A stretch of DNA of 64,000 bases from Lachnospiraceae bacterium (GCA_015056945.1 SVFH01000001.1:84793-148792), one strand, 5' to 3'. Positions 27,143 through 37,828 are shown, counted from the stretch's first letter. Notes: generated by a model not told the origin, from the sequence alone. Program-made: numbers and translations.

Positions 27143-27883
27143 ATGTCAGGACATTCTAAATTTGCAAATATTAAACACAAAAAAGAAAAAAACGATGCTG
27201 CAAAGGGTAAAATTTTCACTATTATCGGTCGTGAAATCGCAGTTGCGGTTAAAGAAGGCGGACCCGATCCGGCAAATAACTATAAACTTGCTACCGTTAT
27301 TGCGAAGGCAAAAGCCAATAATATGCCGAATGATACTATTGAAAGAGGAATCAAAAAGGCTTCCGGTGAAGACGGAAATGTTACATATGAGCATGTGACT
27401 TATGAAGGTTATGGACCTAATGGTATTGCAATCATTGTAGAGGCTCTTACTGATAACAAAAACAGAACCGCTGCAAATGTAAGAAGTGCTTTTACCAAAG
27501 GAAACGGAAGTATCGGTACCCAGGGTTGTGTATCCTTTATGTTCGATGAAAAGGGTCAGATTATTATCGACAAAGAAGAATGTGAAATGGATGCAGATAC
27601 ACTCATGATGCTTGCTCTTGATATGGGAGCTGAAGATTTTACGGAAGAAGATGACAGCTATGAAATTCTCACAGCACCTGATGCTGAGGTGTTTTCAACC
27701 GTTACCAAAGGGTTGAATGATGAAGGCATTAGTTTTGTTAGTGCAGAAATTACCATGATTCCTCAGAATTATGTTTCCCTTACAGAAGAGACCGCAGTAA
27801 AGAATCTGCAAAAAACACTTGACCTGTTGGATGACGATGATGATGTTCAGAATGTTTATACCAACTGGGAAGAGGGAGAATAA
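27143..27883 (+). CDS. yebC: YebC/PmpR-family protein
   Basis: A 246-residue member of the broadly conserved YebC family: [16 protein letters not shown] at the N terminus, the GRNxT-like [14 protein letters not shown] region and an acidic C-terminal domain. Members have been described as transcriptional regulators and, more recently, as factors that relieve ribosome stalling, so the label regulator should be used with care. Gap of 42 bases from the CorC gene; RBS TAGGAGG. Confidence 0.95.
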   Translation: MSGHSKFANIKHKKEKNDAAKGKIFTIIGREIAVAVKEGGPDPANNYKLATVIAKAKANNMPNDTIERGIKKASGEDGNVTYEHVTYEGYGPNGIAIIVEALTDNKNRTAANVRSAFTKGNGSIGTQGCVSFMFDEKGQIIIDKEECEMDADTLMMLALDMGAEDFTEEDDSYEILTAPDAEVFSTVTKGLNDEGISFVSAEITMIPQNYVSLTEETAVKNLQKTLDLLDDDDDVQNVYTNWEEGE

Positions 27884-27906
27884 TCAGCAAAAAGGAGATA
27901 AACAGA

Positions 27907-29175
27907 ATGAATAAAGAAACAACATGTGTACAGGGCGGATGGAAGCCTTCTAAGGGAGAGGCCAGAGTGCTTCCGATTTATCAGAGTACTACTTTTAAGT
28001 ATGACACCTCTGATCAGATGGGAAGATTGTTTGATTTAGAGGACAGCGGATATTTTTATACACGTCTTCAGAATCCCACAAATGATTTTGTTGCGCAAAA
28101 AATTTGCGAGCTTGAGGGTGGCGTTGCAGCAATGCTTACTTCTTCAGGACAGGCAGCAAACTTTTATGCTGTTTTCAATATTTGTGAAGCAGGAGATCAT
28201 ATGATTATTTCTTCTGCACTTTATGGCGGTACATTTAATTTATTAACTGCTACAACCGCTAAGATGGGAATTGAAACAACGGTTGTGGATCCTGATATTT
28301 CTGCAGAAGATTTACAGAAGGAAATCAGAACGAACACGAAATTGATACTTGCTGAATCTATTTCTAATCCTTCTCTTGTTGTTTTGGATTTTGATAAATT
28401 TGTTTCTGTTGCTCATGCGAATGGAATTCCTGTTATTGTTGATAATACGTTCCCGACACCGATTAACTGTCGTCCTTTCGAATATGGTGTAGATATTGTT
28501 ACACATTCTACCACCAAATATATGGATGGACATGCAGTTGCCGTAGGAGGTGCAATTGTAGATTCCGGTAATTTTGACTGGATGGCACATGCAGATAAAT
28601 TCCCCGGACTTTGTACTCCGGATGAAACTTATCACGGTATTACTTATGCAGAGAAATTCGGCAAAGGAGCTTTTATTACCAAAGCTACTGCTCAGTTGAT
28701 GAGAGATCTTGGTTCTATTCAGTCTCCGCAAAATGCATTTTTGTTGAATATCGGTCTTGAAACTTTACATCTTCGTATGAAGCAGCATTGCGATAATGCT
28801 TTGAAGGTTGCTACATGGTTAAAGAATAACGATAAAATTGCGTGGGTAAATTATCCCGGTCTTGAAGGTGACAAATACTATGAGCGCGCACGTAAATATA
28901 TGCCGAATGGTACATGTGGTGTTGTAACATTTGGGTTAAAAGGCGGAAGAGATGCAAGTATTCGTTTCATGGATCAATTGAAGATGATTGCTATCGTAAC
29001 ACATGTTGCTGATGCAAGATCCTGCGTATTGCATCCTGCCAGCCATACGCATCGTCAGATGAGCGATGAACAGTTACTGGCAGCCGGTGTACAACCTGAC
29101 TTGATTCGTTTTTCTATTGGTATAGAAAATGCAGATGATATAATTGCTGATTTGGAACAGGCTTTAAATCACTAG
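27907..29175 (+). CDS. O-acetylhomoserine sulfhydrylase family PLP enzyme
   Basis: Cys/Met-metabolism PLP enzyme of 422 residues. The Schiff-base Lys is in THSTTKYMDGH, the phosphate-binding and ring-stacking segment is in LTSSGQAANFYAVF, and the QNPTNDFVAQKI motif binds substrate. Length and the SRTHRQMS-like end (PASHTHRQMSDEQL) favour O-acetylhomoserine sulfhydrylase, making homocysteine from O-acetylhomoserine and sulfide. Methionine gamma-lyase is a close relative and cannot be excluded. RBS AAAAGGAG; 23 bases after yebC. No riboswitch was seen in the short leader. Confidence 0.88.
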   Translation: MNKETTCVQGGWKPSKGEARVLPIYQSTTFKYDTSDQMGRLFDLEDSGYFYTRLQNPTNDFVAQKICELEGGVAAMLTSSGQAANFYAVFNICEAGDHMIISSALYGGTFNLLTATTAKMGIETTVVDPDISAEDLQKEIRTNTKLILAESISNPSLVVLDFDKFVSVAHANGIPVIVDNTFPTPINCRPFEYGVDIVTHSTTKYMDGHAVAVGGAIVDSGNFDWMAHADKFPGLCTPDETYHGITYAEKFGKGAFITKATAQLMRDLGSIQSPQNAFLLNIGLETLHLRMKQHCDNALKVATWLKNNDKIAWVNYPGLEGDKYYERARKYMPNGTCGVVTFGLKGGRDASIRFMDQLKMIAIVTHVADARSCVLHPASHTHRQMSDEQLLAAGVQPDLIRFSIGIENADDIIADLEQALNH

Positions 29176-29198
29176 AATTTGAAAGAGGTTATTTTCCC

Positions 29199-30164
29199 AT
29201 GAAGAGACTTGCTATTGTTGTTCCCTGTTACAACGAAGAAGAGATGTTGCAATTTACTTCTGTTGAGTTGCAGAAAGAAATGAACCGTCTGATACAATTG
29301 AATAAAATTACCAAAGACAGCTTTATTCTTTTTGTTGATGACGGAAGCAAGGATCGTACATGGGAATTGATTTCTGCTGAACATGAAAAGAATCCTGTTA
29401 ATGTTTTTGGATTGAAATTGGCCGGAAATGTCGGACATCAGTATGCTTTAACTGCAGGTTTACTGACTGCTATGCAATGTTGTGATGTAACTATATCAAT
29501 TGATGCTGATTTGCAGGATGATATTGGTGTGTTCGAAGAAATGCTTGATAAATATCATGCAGGAGCAGATATCGTTTACGGTGTCAGAAACAACCGCAAA
29601 AAAGATACTTTTTTCAAGCGTACAACCGCGCAAGGCTTTTATAAAGTAATGGAAATTATGGGCGTGAAAACTGTTTATAATCATGCGGATTTTCGCCTTA
29701 TGTCCCAAAGAGCAGTGAAACATTTTGCTGAATTTAAAGAAAGTAATTTATATATCAGAGGTATGATTCCGCTGATTGGATATCGTACGGAATGTGTTTA
29801 CTATGAGAGAAAAGAGCGCATTGCCGGAACTTCTAAATATCCTTTGAAAAAAATGCTTGCATTAGCGATTGAAGGAATTACTTCTTTTAGTGTTAAACCG
29901 ATAAGTCTTATTACCATAATGGGATTTATCATAGTGTTTTTCAGTTTTTGTGCCTTGATTTATGTTCTGGCCTCATTCTTTTTCGGTAATGTTGAGCCGG
30001 GATGGGCTTCACTTATGCTTTCGCTTTGGTTTTTGGGTGGTGTACAGTTGATTTCCGTAGGCTTAATCGGACAATATATCGGTAAAATATATATCGAAGT
30101 GAAACATCGTCCGAGATATAATATAGAAACATTTCTTACAAATGAAAATGAAGCTTTAAAATAA
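29199..30164 (+). CDS. GT2 glycosyltransferase, undecaprenyl-phosphate sugar synthase type
   Basis: N-terminal GT-A catalytic domain with VVPCYNEEE, VDDGSKDRT and the metal-binding DADLQDD, then KRTTAQGFYKV and YERKERIAGTSKYPLKKM. Two C-terminal membrane helices (about 230-255 and 268-290). This layout is that of GtrB/YkcC/DPM1-like enzymes that load a sugar onto a polyprenyl phosphate. The next gene encodes a polytopic membrane protein that could use the product (inference). Sugar and acceptor cannot be read from the sequence. RBS GAAAGAGG. Confidence 0.92.
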   Translation: MKRLAIVVPCYNEEEMLQFTSVELQKEMNRLIQLNKITKDSFILFVDDGSKDRTWELISAEHEKNPVNVFGLKLAGNVGHQYALTAGLLTAMQCCDVTISIDADLQDDIGVFEEMLDKYHAGADIVYGVRNNRKKDTFFKRTTAQGFYKVMEIMGVKTVYNHADFRLMSQRAVKHFAEFKESNLYIRGMIPLIGYRTECVYYERKERIAGTSKYPLKKMLALAIEGITSFSVKPISLITIMGFIIVFFSFCALIYVLASFFFGNVEPGWASLMLSLWFLGGVQLISVGLIGQYIGKIYIEVKHRPRYNIETFLTNENEALK

Positions 30165-30201
30165 AAGCGTTTTGGGTTACTAACTAAGAAAGGGTATACT
30201 G

Positions 30202-32481
30202 ATGAAGATTCAAAAAACTTGGGTTGGATATATTGTTTGGGGTCTTTTTTCCATTGTATTATTTTCAAATATTGGTTTTTCAGCTTTGAAACTTGTTGAA
30301 AACGGTACAAGTACTTTTTCTCCGCTTGTGACAATTGCAATGTCTTTTGCTATTGTTATAGGAGGTTCTGCGCTTCTGTGTGTTTTATATCATTTATTTA
30401 TGAAATACCTTTATGATAAAATATTTACGGAACAACAGGAAGCTTCGGGCGAAAAAAATATTATTGAGATTATTTTGTTTGTGTTTGCAATATTTACTGC
30501 TATTTTGATTCGGTCTATTGTTCTTGTTGCAATTGGTGGTGAATATACCGGAGATGATACATATTATCGTTTGTCGATGGGTGTTCTTACACATTCAGCT
30601 GCAGGTTTGACTACAAACGGAACTTATATCTATTCTGAATTATTAAGTTTGATTTTTGGGATTCTCGGCAAAAAATTTATGGCCGGTTTGATTATGCAAT
30701 GTATCTTACAAATCGGTATAATTATATTTGCATTTTTGGGAGTAAAAAAAGCTTTTGGTAAATTTAGTGCTTGGATTACCTTGTTTGCGTTAGCTTTTAT
30801 GCCGGGTAATTTTATGGCTGTAAATACGATGAATCCTGCACTGTTTTTTCTTTTTTTCTTTGCATTGTTTTTCTGGATTCTGACATTAAGTGTAAGTGAG
30901 AACTATGTAAAACCGTCAAATCAATTTATTCATTGCTGTAGCTATGTTGTTTTAGGATTGATTTCTGCTTTTTTATGCTTTTATGATATTTCAGGATTCA
31001 TTTCTGTTGTGATTGCAATTATCTTTTTGTTGCATAAAGAAAAAAAAGATGATGTTGAATATACATTTGAACAAAAAAGCTCAACCAGAATTTTTTTGTA
31101 TTTGGTTGCATTTTTACTTTGTTTATTTATGTTATTATTTTTTGTATCTCCAAATGGTACAATTGGTTTTAATGCAATAAAAGAGTTTGCTTATCAATTT
31201 GTTCCGAACAATGGTTTTGATTTTTATCTGATTACACCAAGTGCATTATACTGGGATGTTCTGATTCCTTTGTTTCTTGGTGCAATTTGGTTTTATTCTT
31301 ATCCCAAATCAGATTCTGCAAATGGTATTCCTTTTGCGCTTGCAATCATTGTTATATTTGCATTTAGTATATTAAAGTATGATGTGTATTCTTATGATTT
31401 GCTTAATAATCTGTTGTGGGCTGTTCTTTCCGGAATTGGTTTTAGAACAATTGTCTTGTTCGGAGCAAATCAGGAAGAACAGGAAAAGGCAAAAAAGAAA
31501 CGTCAATCCAGAAAAGCACAAAAGGAATTAAAAAGGTCCTTTGAAGCCGGTGAAAAGAGTATTCAGTTAAATAATTTGGATCCTTTGAAGGTTGATCCTC
31601 CTGCGCCGCGCTTGGAGTCTGATGAATCACCCAGAAGTTATGGAATCGGACGAAAAGAAGATATCCCGATGCCGAGTCAGGTTCCCCCGGTTAGTACGGC
31701 ACTGCCCGAAGATCATAATAAAGAGAAAGAAGCTGAGTCTGCGCCTGCAGTCACACCTGCGGCATCTGTTCCTGCTAAGGCTAAAGTTGCACAGGTACCG
31801 GTACTTCCGAAAGATATTATTCCGGCGCAGCCACCAAAAAGTAATATGAATATGATACAGTCAAATAATAACACTACACAAGTGAATCAGGTGCCTTCCG
31901 ATAATATTACAGAGAAAAAGGTTGAAGATAATGCAATTGTTCAAAATACTGTTGTAAAACAAAACGCTCCTATGAGACGTGGTTACAGAACTCCTTCAAA
32001 GAGTACATTTTCTCCGGAAGAGCTTGAACGAATCAGACAACATACAAATGGTGAATTTGCATATCATTCCAAAGAAGAAATGTTGCAAACCGGTTCGGGA
32101 GCTAAACAGGAAACGATATTGAAGAATAATTTTATTCATGTGATACCGGACAGCAGGGAAGAAGATGCCGCAAAAACAAATGAGGTCTTGAAAGAAAGTT
32201 CATCACCGTATATTGCGCCATCTGCACCTGATGTTTCAAAGGCAGAAAATGCAGTTTTACAATCCGCCGAACAGATTCCGGCAAATCAACAACCCGTACC
32301 GTCGTTACCTCCCTTGGTAAAAGATAAATTTACGGAAGAAAAGCCGAAATTAATCAAGAATCCTTTGCCGGGTCCGAAACCTCATGTTTCACGCGAATTG
32401 TCTTATGATTATATTCCGAAAGAAACAGAGATGGATTTTGACCTTAAAGATATGTCTGGCAAAGATTATTACGATGTTTAA
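30202..32481 (+). CDS. Polytopic membrane protein with long disordered cytoplasmic tail
   Basis: A 759-residue protein not matched to a named family. Roughly the first 415 residues contain about ten to eleven hydrophobic helices, with an acidic loop after the third (GGEYTGDDTYYRLS). Such a loop recalls GT-C glycosyltransferases, which use lipid-linked sugars, and the upstream gene is a polyprenyl-phosphate sugar synthase; the pairing makes a membrane glycosyltransferase plausible but unproven. The last ~340 residues are Pro-, Gln-, Lys- and Ser-rich and look unstructured after KAKKKRQSRKAQKELK, probably cytoplasmic. Such a long tail is not typical of GT-C enzymes. RBS GAAAGGG; ends with a terminator. 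Confidence 0.82.
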   Translation: MKIQKTWVGYIVWGLFSIVLFSNIGFSALKLVENGTSTFSPLVTIAMSFAIVIGGSALLCVLYHLFMKYLYDKIFTEQQEASGEKNIIEIILFVFAIFTAILIRSIVLVAIGGEYTGDDTYYRLSMGVLTHSAAGLTTNGTYIYSELLSLIFGILGKKFMAGLIMQCILQIGIIIFAFLGVKKAFGKFSAWITLFALAFMPGNFMAVNTMNPALFFLFFFALFFWILTLSVSENYVKPSNQFIHCCSYVVLGLISAFLCFYDISGFISVVIAIIFLLHKEKKDDVEYTFEQKSSTRIFLYLVAFLLCLFMLLFFVSPNGTIGFNAIKEFAYQFVPNNGFDFYLITPSALYWDVLIPLFLGAIWFYSYPKSDSANGIPFALAIIVIFAFSILKYDVYSYDLLNNLLWAVLSGIGFRTIVLFGANQEEQEKAKKKRQSRKAQKELKRSFEAGEKSIQLNNLDPLKVDPPAPRLESDESPRSYGIGRKEDIPMPSQVPPVSTALPEDHNKEKEAESAPAVTPAASVPAKAKVAQVPVLPKDIIPAQPPKSNMNMIQSNNNTTQVNQVPSDNITEKKVEDNAIVQNTVVKQNAPMRRGYRTPSKSTFSPEELERIRQHTNGEFAYHSKEEMLQTGSGAKQETILKNNFIHVIPDSREEDAAKTNEVLKESSSPYIAPSAPDVSKAENAVLQSAEQIPANQQPVPSLPPLVKDKFTEEKPKLIKNPLPGPKPHVSRELSYDYIPKETEMDFDLKDMSGKDYYDV

Positions 32482-32510
32482 GTATAAAAATCATGTTTTT
32501 TCTAATAATA

Positions 32511-32541
32511 AAAAAGAACTCTGAATAAGAGTTCTTTTTTT
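32511..32541 (+). terminator. Rho-independent terminator after the GT2/membrane-protein unit
   Basis: Stem AAGAACTC / GAGTTCTT (8 bp, 7-base loop TGAATAA), flanked by an A-run before and T-run after, so it could also act on the minus strand. Confidence 0.88.
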
Positions 32542-32588
32542 ACTTCATAGAAAACTCATATGACGTAAAACTCTTTAAGGAGGCAGAA

Positions 32589-33203
32589 ATGGGCGAGATG
32601 GAAAAAAATATACATGAGAATGAAATCGAAGTACTTTATATTATTGGAGAAATAGAAGGGCACGATAGTTTGGGCTCAAGTGTAAAATCAACAAAATACG
32701 AGGAATTAATACCGAGACTTGCAAAAATTGAAACAGAGCCTTCCATAAAAGGTATTTTAGTTATTCTGCATACTATGGGAGGCGACGTCGAAGCAGGTCT
32801 TGCCATTTCAGAGATGATTGCTTCTTTGTCTAAACCAAGCGTTTCACTTGTTTTGGGCGGCAGTCATTCGATTGGAGTTCCGATAGCAGTAAGTACGGAT
32901 TATTCTTTTATCGTAGAGTCCGGAACAATGGTGATTCATCCTGTCAGGATGAACGGTACTGTAATTGGAGCAAGTCAGACTTTTACCTATTTTAGACAAA
33001 TGCAGGATAGAATAACTGATTTTGTCTGCGCGCACAGCAACATGAAAAAAGAAAGATTTATGGAGCTTATGACGGAAACAGAACAATTAAGTAAAGATAT
33101 CGGTAGTATTTTAATAGGGGTACAGGCAGTACGTGAAGGCTTGATTAATGAATCAGGCGGTATGAAAGAAGCGTATCATAAGTTGAAATCAATGCTTGAA
33201 TAA
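32589..33203 (+). CDS. tepA: ClpP-like serine protease, TepA family
   Basis: A 204-residue ClpP/crotonase-fold protein with the catalytic Ser94 in GSHSIGVPIA and His117 in VIHPVRMNG; the oxyanion Gly-rich loop is HTMGGDVEAG. Length and position immediately before the ftsK/spoIIIE gene match Bacillus subtilis TepA (translocation-enhancing protein). TepA in B. subtilis also degrades small acid-soluble spore proteins on germination, so a spore-related role is plausible. It differs from the housekeeping ClpP, which has a distinct MASMGA-type site. RBS TAAGGAGG. Confidence 0.9.
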   Translation: MGEMEKNIHENEIEVLYIIGEIEGHDSLGSSVKSTKYEELIPRLAKIETEPSIKGILVILHTMGGDVEAGLAISEMIASLSKPSVSLVLGGSHSIGVPIAVSTDYSFIVESGTMVIHPVRMNGTVIGASQTFTYFRQMQDRITDFVCAHSNMKKERFMELMTETEQLSKDIGSILIGVQAVREGLINESGGMKEAYHKLKSMLE

Positions 33204-33213
33204 ACAAATAATT

Positions 33214-33233
33214 ACACTAGATAGTGTTTTTTT
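33214..33233 (+). terminator. Weak possible terminator after tepA
   Basis: Short stem ACACT / AGTGT with a 4-base loop, followed by a run of seven T including the last stem base. The stem is weak, so readthrough into ftsK is possible; the separate promoter downstream supports at least partial termination. Confidence 0.4.
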
Positions 33234-33254
33234 AAAAAAACAAGATACAATATA

Positions 33255-33283
33255 ATGACAAAAAAATAAAATAGTGCTATAAT
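33255..33283 (+). promoter_or_regulatory. Sigma-A-type promoter for ftsK
   Basis: ATGACA, 17-base spacer, TATAAT, with about 40 bases before the ATG and an RBS AAAGGAGG. It probably feeds ftsK and the following one-carbon genes. Confidence 0.65.
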
Positions 33284-33323
33284 TTACTTTAATTGTAAAC
33301 TTTGGAAAGGAGGACGTTTGATT

Positions 33324-36098
33324 ATGGCGAATACTTCAGGGAATAAAAAAAGACAAACATCAAAAAACAGTACAAACAGCAACCGACGAAGTACAAATTC
33401 CGGCAGAAAACGAACTTCTTTAGCACAAAGCAACAAAAGAAATACATCACAGAAGCAGCCAGAACCTTCTGTGAGTTACATAGATGAAATTATTTTGATT
33501 TTGAGTTTTGCGCTTGTTATTTTTTTGTTTCTTTGTACAGTTGGTATTATTGGAACGAAAGCAGGTGCCGACCATATGAATTTCGGCGATTATGTGCAAC
33601 AGTTTATGCTTGGTTTATTTGGTATTACGGCATATATTGTACCGCTTGTTACAATTTTTCTTATGGCTTTGGGTATTGCAAATAAAACAAACATTGCTGT
33701 CTGGTTCAAAATCGGTTCTGCAATTATTTTAATTGGTATAATAGGTGTATTTGCACATTTACTTGTATATAAAGATTTATCTGTTTATTCCGGAAGTGCT
33801 GAGTGGGTTAAAACTTTTTACCTTGACGGAAAAGGTGGCGGAGTAATCTGGGGAGCTGTTTCTTTGGGATTAAATGCCTTAATCGGTAAAGTCGGCACAA
33901 TTTTTCTGTTAATTGTTACAAGCATTATTTCTTTGGTAGTGCTTACCGGCAAATCTTTTATTAAAGGCACGAAAAATGTCGGTAAAAAGATATATGAGGT
34001 TTCTAAAGAGGAGACCAGAAAACAAAAAGAATATCGCATAGATAGATATGAGCAGAGAAAAGCAGAAATTAAAGAACAGACTGAAGAAGAGAAATCTCCC
34101 AGAAAAATGAGAGGTGTAACAACGGATACGCTACTTGCAGTTCCTGATCATAATGAAACTTCTCTGGAAATAAAAAATACTGTAGAAGAAAGTATACAGG
34201 TGCAAGAGGAACCGGAAGTTCTTACCCTGCAACACGAAGAGATTGTTGATGCAGTTCCCGAAAGAGAAAAGAATGATATACACAGAATTATATATGAAGA
34301 ATCTGAAGAAAATGTTGTTTCTGAGCCGGCAATGACTTTTTACGGAAATTCACAGGATGATGAAGATTTTCTTAAACCGGTATCTTTTATAAATGAAGAA
34401 CCGAAAAAAATCAATGAAATTCCGATTTTGGAAGAGAAGAATATTGTTAACGAACCTCAGAAAGAACCCGTTGTTCTTTCTCTTTCCAAGGAATCTGAGC
34501 CTGATGTGAATACGAAAGAAGATGTTTCGGTTTCAGATAAACCGGTGGCACATTTGCGTTCAAGAGATAAAGCAGGACTTAGTGAATCTCTTACTACTCC
34601 CGTGAAAGAGCAAATGAAACCAAAGATAAAAAAACCGTATCAATTCCCTTCGCCAGCTTTGTTAACCAAAGCATCTGCAAATGCGAAAGGTTCTGATGCA
34701 AATGACATGGAACAGACTGCGAAGCATCTGGAAGAAACGCTTGAAACTTTTGGTGTACATGTTAAGGTTACTGATTATAGCAGAGGTCCTTCTGTTACAA
34801 GATACGAATTACAGCCTGAACAAGGTGTTAAGGTCAGCAAAATATTGAGTTTGTCAGATGATATCAAATTAAATCTGGCCGCTGCAGATATTCGTATTGA
34901 GGCACCAATTCCCGGTAAAATGGCAGTTGGTATTGAAGTTCCAAATAAAACAAGCAGTGCCGTTTGTTTCCGTGAATTGATTGAAAATCCTGATTTCAAA
35001 GCGTTTCCTTCAAATTTGGCTTTTGCTGTCGGAAAGGATATAGGCGGAAAGGCAGTTTTTACCGATATTGCTAAAATGCCGCATGTCTTGATTGCAGGTG
35101 CGACAGGATCCGGAAAATCAGTTTGTATCAATACATTAATTATGAGTATTTTATTTAAAGCTCATCCTGATGATGTAAAAATGATTATGATTGATCCTAA
35201 GGTTGTAGAACTTAGTGTATATAACGGACTTCCGCATCTTTTAATTCCGGTTGTTACAGACACCAGGAAAGCAAGTGCTGCTTTAGCATGGGGTGTTGCC
35301 GAAATGACTGAGCGATACAAAAAATTTGCAGACAATGGCGTTCGTGATTTAAAAGGATATAATCATAAAGCCGAGCAGGGAGAAAATGACCCTGATGGTA
35401 ATCCAATAAAGAAGATGCCACAGATTGTTATTATTGTGGATGAATTGGCTGATTTAATGATGGTTGCAGCGAAAGAAGTCGAAGAATCCATCTGTCGACT
35501 TGCTCAGCTTGCAAGAGCTGCCGGTATTCATTTGATTATTGCTACACAGCGACCTTCTGTCGATGTAATTACCGGCTTGATCAAAGCAAATATGCCGAGC
35601 AGAATCGCTTTCAGTGTAACAAGCGGTGTGGATTCAAGAACAATTCTTGATACGAACGGAGCCGAAAAGTTATTAGGAAAAGGAGACATGCTCTTTTTTC
35701 CGCATGGATATTCTAAGGCGGTACGTGTGCAAGGTGCATTTGTCTCTGATGATGATGTATTAAATGTTGTAGATTTTATTAAGAATCAATCTATTTCAAG
35801 CGATTACGGCGACAGAATTGAGGAGGCTATTTCTTCAGGAGCTGTTGGCGAAAGTACCTCTTTTACCGGTGGAGATGAACAGGATATTTACTTTGTCGAT
35901 GCCGCTAAGTTTGTTGTCGAAAAAGAAAAAGGCTCTATCGGAATGCTTCAAAGAGTATTCAAAATTGGTTTTAACCGTGCCGCAAGAATTATGGACCAGC
36001 TTGAAGCTGCAGGCATTGTCGGACCCGAAGAAGGTACAAAACCCAGACGTATTCTAATGACGTCGGAAGAATTAGATACATATTTATCAAATCATTAA
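33324..36098 (+). CDS. ftsK: DNA translocase FtsK/SpoIIIE
   Basis: Membrane-anchored DNA pump that clears chromosomes from the division or sporulation septum. A basic, low-complexity start is followed by about four membrane helices (residues ~50-200), a long charged linker (about 240-460), and the motor: Walker A GATGSGKS near 591 and Walker B IVIIVDELADLMM near 704. The C-terminal gamma domain (GSIGMLQRVFKIGFNRAARI) reads DNA polarity sequences. At 924 residues it is longer than B. subtilis SpoIIIE, mainly in the linker. ATG start ten bases after the RBS; a TTG six bases earlier is less likely. Neighbour tepA favours the SpoIIIE lineage. Confidence 0.96.
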   Translation: MANTSGNKKRQTSKNSTNSNRRSTNSGRKRTSLAQSNKRNTSQKQPEPSVSYIDEIILILSFALVIFLFLCTVGIIGTKAGADHMNFGDYVQQFMLGLFGITAYIVPLVTIFLMALGIANKTNIAVWFKIGSAIILIGIIGVFAHLLVYKDLSVYSGSAEWVKTFYLDGKGGGVIWGAVSLGLNALIGKVGTIFLLIVTSIISLVVLTGKSFIKGTKNVGKKIYEVSKEETRKQKEYRIDRYEQRKAEIKEQTEEEKSPRKMRGVTTDTLLAVPDHNETSLEIKNTVEESIQVQEEPEVLTLQHEEIVDAVPEREKNDIHRIIYEESEENVVSEPAMTFYGNSQDDEDFLKPVSFINEEPKKINEIPILEEKNIVNEPQKEPVVLSLSKESEPDVNTKEDVSVSDKPVAHLRSRDKAGLSESLTTPVKEQMKPKIKKPYQFPSPALLTKASANAKGSDANDMEQTAKHLEETLETFGVHVKVTDYSRGPSVTRYELQPEQGVKVSKILSLSDDIKLNLAAADIRIEAPIPGKMAVGIEVPNKTSSAVCFRELIENPDFKAFPSNLAFAVGKDIGGKAVFTDIAKMPHVLIAGATGSGKSVCINTLIMSILFKAHPDDVKMIMIDPKVVELSVYNGLPHLLIPVVTDTRKASAALAWGVAEMTERYKKFADNGVRDLKGYNHKAEQGENDPDGNPIKKMPQIVIIVDELADLMMVAAKEVEESICRLAQLARAAGIHLIIATQRPSVDVITGLIKANMPSRIAFSVTSGVDSRTILDTNGAEKLLGKGDMLFFPHGYSKAVRVQGAFVSDDDVLNVVDFIKNQSISSDYGDRIEEAISSGAVGESTSFTGGDEQDIYFVDAAKFVVEKEKGSIGMLQRVFKIGFNRAARIMDQLEAAGIVGPEEGTKPRRILMTSEELDTYLSNH

Positions 36099-36134
36099 GC
36101 GAATTTTATATTAAACTAGGAGGAATGGGGTAAC

Positions 36135-37805
36135 ATGAAAACAGATATTCAAATTGCACAGGAAGCCAAACTGGCTCCGATTACTGAAATTGCCGAAAAG
36201 CTTGGGATAACCTATGATGATTTGGAATTGTACGGTAAATACAAGGCTAAAATATCTGATCATTATCTGGAACAAATCAAATCAAATCAGGATGGTAAAT
36301 TAATTCTTGTAACTGCCATTAATCCTACACCTGCAGGTGAAGGCAAAACAACAACCACAGTCGGATTGGGTCAGGCATTTGGTAAGTTAAACAAAAAAGC
36401 AGTGATTGCTTTAAGAGAACCTTCATTAGGACCTTGTTTCGGTGTAAAAGGTGGTGCAGCCGGAGGCGGTTATGCACAGGTTGTACCGATGGAAGATTTG
36501 AATCTTCATTTTACAGGTGATTTTCATGCAATCACATCTGCTAACAACTTGCTTGCGGCAATGCTTGATAATCATATGCAGCAAGGGAATGCTTTAAACA
36601 TCCATCCGAGACAAATTGTATGGAAACGTTGTCTTGATATGAATGACAGAGCACTTCGTAATATTGTTGTGGGACTTGGTGCGAAATCTGATGGTATTGT
36701 AAGAGAAGATCATTTCGTTATTACTGTTGCTTCAGAAATAATGGCTGTTCTTTGCCTTGCGCAAGACATGCAGGATTTGAAGAAAAGACTGGCACAAATT
36801 GTTGTTGCTTATGATTACGAAGGAAAACCCGTGACAGCAGGACAGTTAGAAGCTGTTGGCGCAATGGCGGCATTGCTGAAAGATGCAATGAAACCCAACC
36901 TGATTCAAACACTTGAACATACGCCTGCGATTGTACACGGCGGACCTTTTGCCAATATTGCTCATGGTTGCAATAGCGTCCGTGCTACGAAAGCAGCACT
37001 GAAAATGGCGGATTATGTAATAACAGAAGCCGGATTCGGAGCTGATTTGGGCGCAGAGAAATTCCTTGATATTAAATGCCGTAAAGCCGGTTTAAAGCCG
37101 GATGCAATAGTTTTAGTTGCAACTATACGTGCTTTGAAGTATAATGGTGGGGTTGCAAAAGCTGATTTAAACGAAGAGAATCTTGATGCACTGCGTTTAG
37201 GTATCGTAAATTTGGAGAAGCATATAGAAAATTTACAGAAATATAAAGTACCTGTCGTAGTGACTTTGAATTCTTTTGTGACTGATACGAAAGCAGAAAC
37301 GGAACTTGTTTCTGAATTATGCCAAAAAACCGGTTGTGCATTTGCTTTGTCAGAAGTTTGGGAGCATGGTGGTGAAGGCGGTATTGCACTTGCAGAAACA
37401 GTTTTAGAAGTATTGGAAACAAAAGAAAGTAACTTTGAACCTATTTACAAAGATGAACTTTCATTGACAGAAAAAATCGAAACTGTTGCAAAAGAAATTT
37501 ATGGTGCAGATGGTGTAAATTATTCTGATGCAGCCAAAAAGCAATTAGCAAAGCTTGAAGAACTTGGTTTTGGTAAGTTCCCTATTTGTATGGCAAAAAC
37601 ACAATATTCTCTGTCAGACAACCCTGCATTACTCGGAAGACCTCGTAATTTTAGAATTGATGTCCGTGAAGTATATGTTTCTGCCGGCGCAGAATTTGTG
37701 GTTGTTATTACGGGAACCATTATGACAATGCCCGGCTTACCTAAAAAACCGGCTGCTTGCATGATTGATGTTGACAATAACGGTATGATTACCGGTTTAT
37801 TTTAA
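36135..37805 (+). CDS. fhs: Formate-tetrahydrofolate ligase
   Basis: ATP-dependent activation of formate to 10-formyl-THF. At 556 residues it has normal length. The P-loop is [15 protein letters not shown], followed by the [20 protein letters not shown] and HFTGDFHAI segments that are hallmarks of the family. It is followed 23 bases later by folD, completing the link between formate and methylene-THF. RBS AGGAGG with the ATG 11 bases on. Together with folD and the later cyclo-ligase it serves one-carbon metabolism; there are no acetogenesis genes in the window. Confidence 0.98.
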   Translation: MKTDIQIAQEAKLAPITEIAEKLGITYDDLELYGKYKAKISDHYLEQIKSNQDGKLILVTAINPTPAGEGKTTTTVGLGQAFGKLNKKAVIALREPSLGPCFGVKGGAAGGGYAQVVPMEDLNLHFTGDFHAITSANNLLAAMLDNHMQQGNALNIHPRQIVWKRCLDMNDRALRNIVVGLGAKSDGIVREDHFVITVASEIMAVLCLAQDMQDLKKRLAQIVVAYDYEGKPVTAGQLEAVGAMAALLKDAMKPNLIQTLEHTPAIVHGGPFANIAHGCNSVRATKAALKMADYVITEAGFGADLGAEKFLDIKCRKAGLKPDAIVLVATIRALKYNGGVAKADLNEENLDALRLGIVNLEKHIENLQKYKVPVVVTLNSFVTDTKAETELVSELCQKTGCAFALSEVWEHGGEGGIALAETVLEVLETKESNFEPIYKDELSLTEKIETVAKEIYGADGVNYSDAAKKQLAKLEELGFGKFPICMAKTQYSLSDNPALLGRPRNFRIDVREVYVSAGAEFVVVITGTIMTMPGLPKKPAACMIDVDNNGMITGLF

Positions 37806-37828
37806 TAAAATATACGAAGGAGAATACT

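Noticed and set aside
36099..36134. THF riboswitch ahead of fhs
   Set aside because: The gap is too short and shows no matching core; the cyclo-ligase leader (54942-55020) was also checked by eye and shows none.
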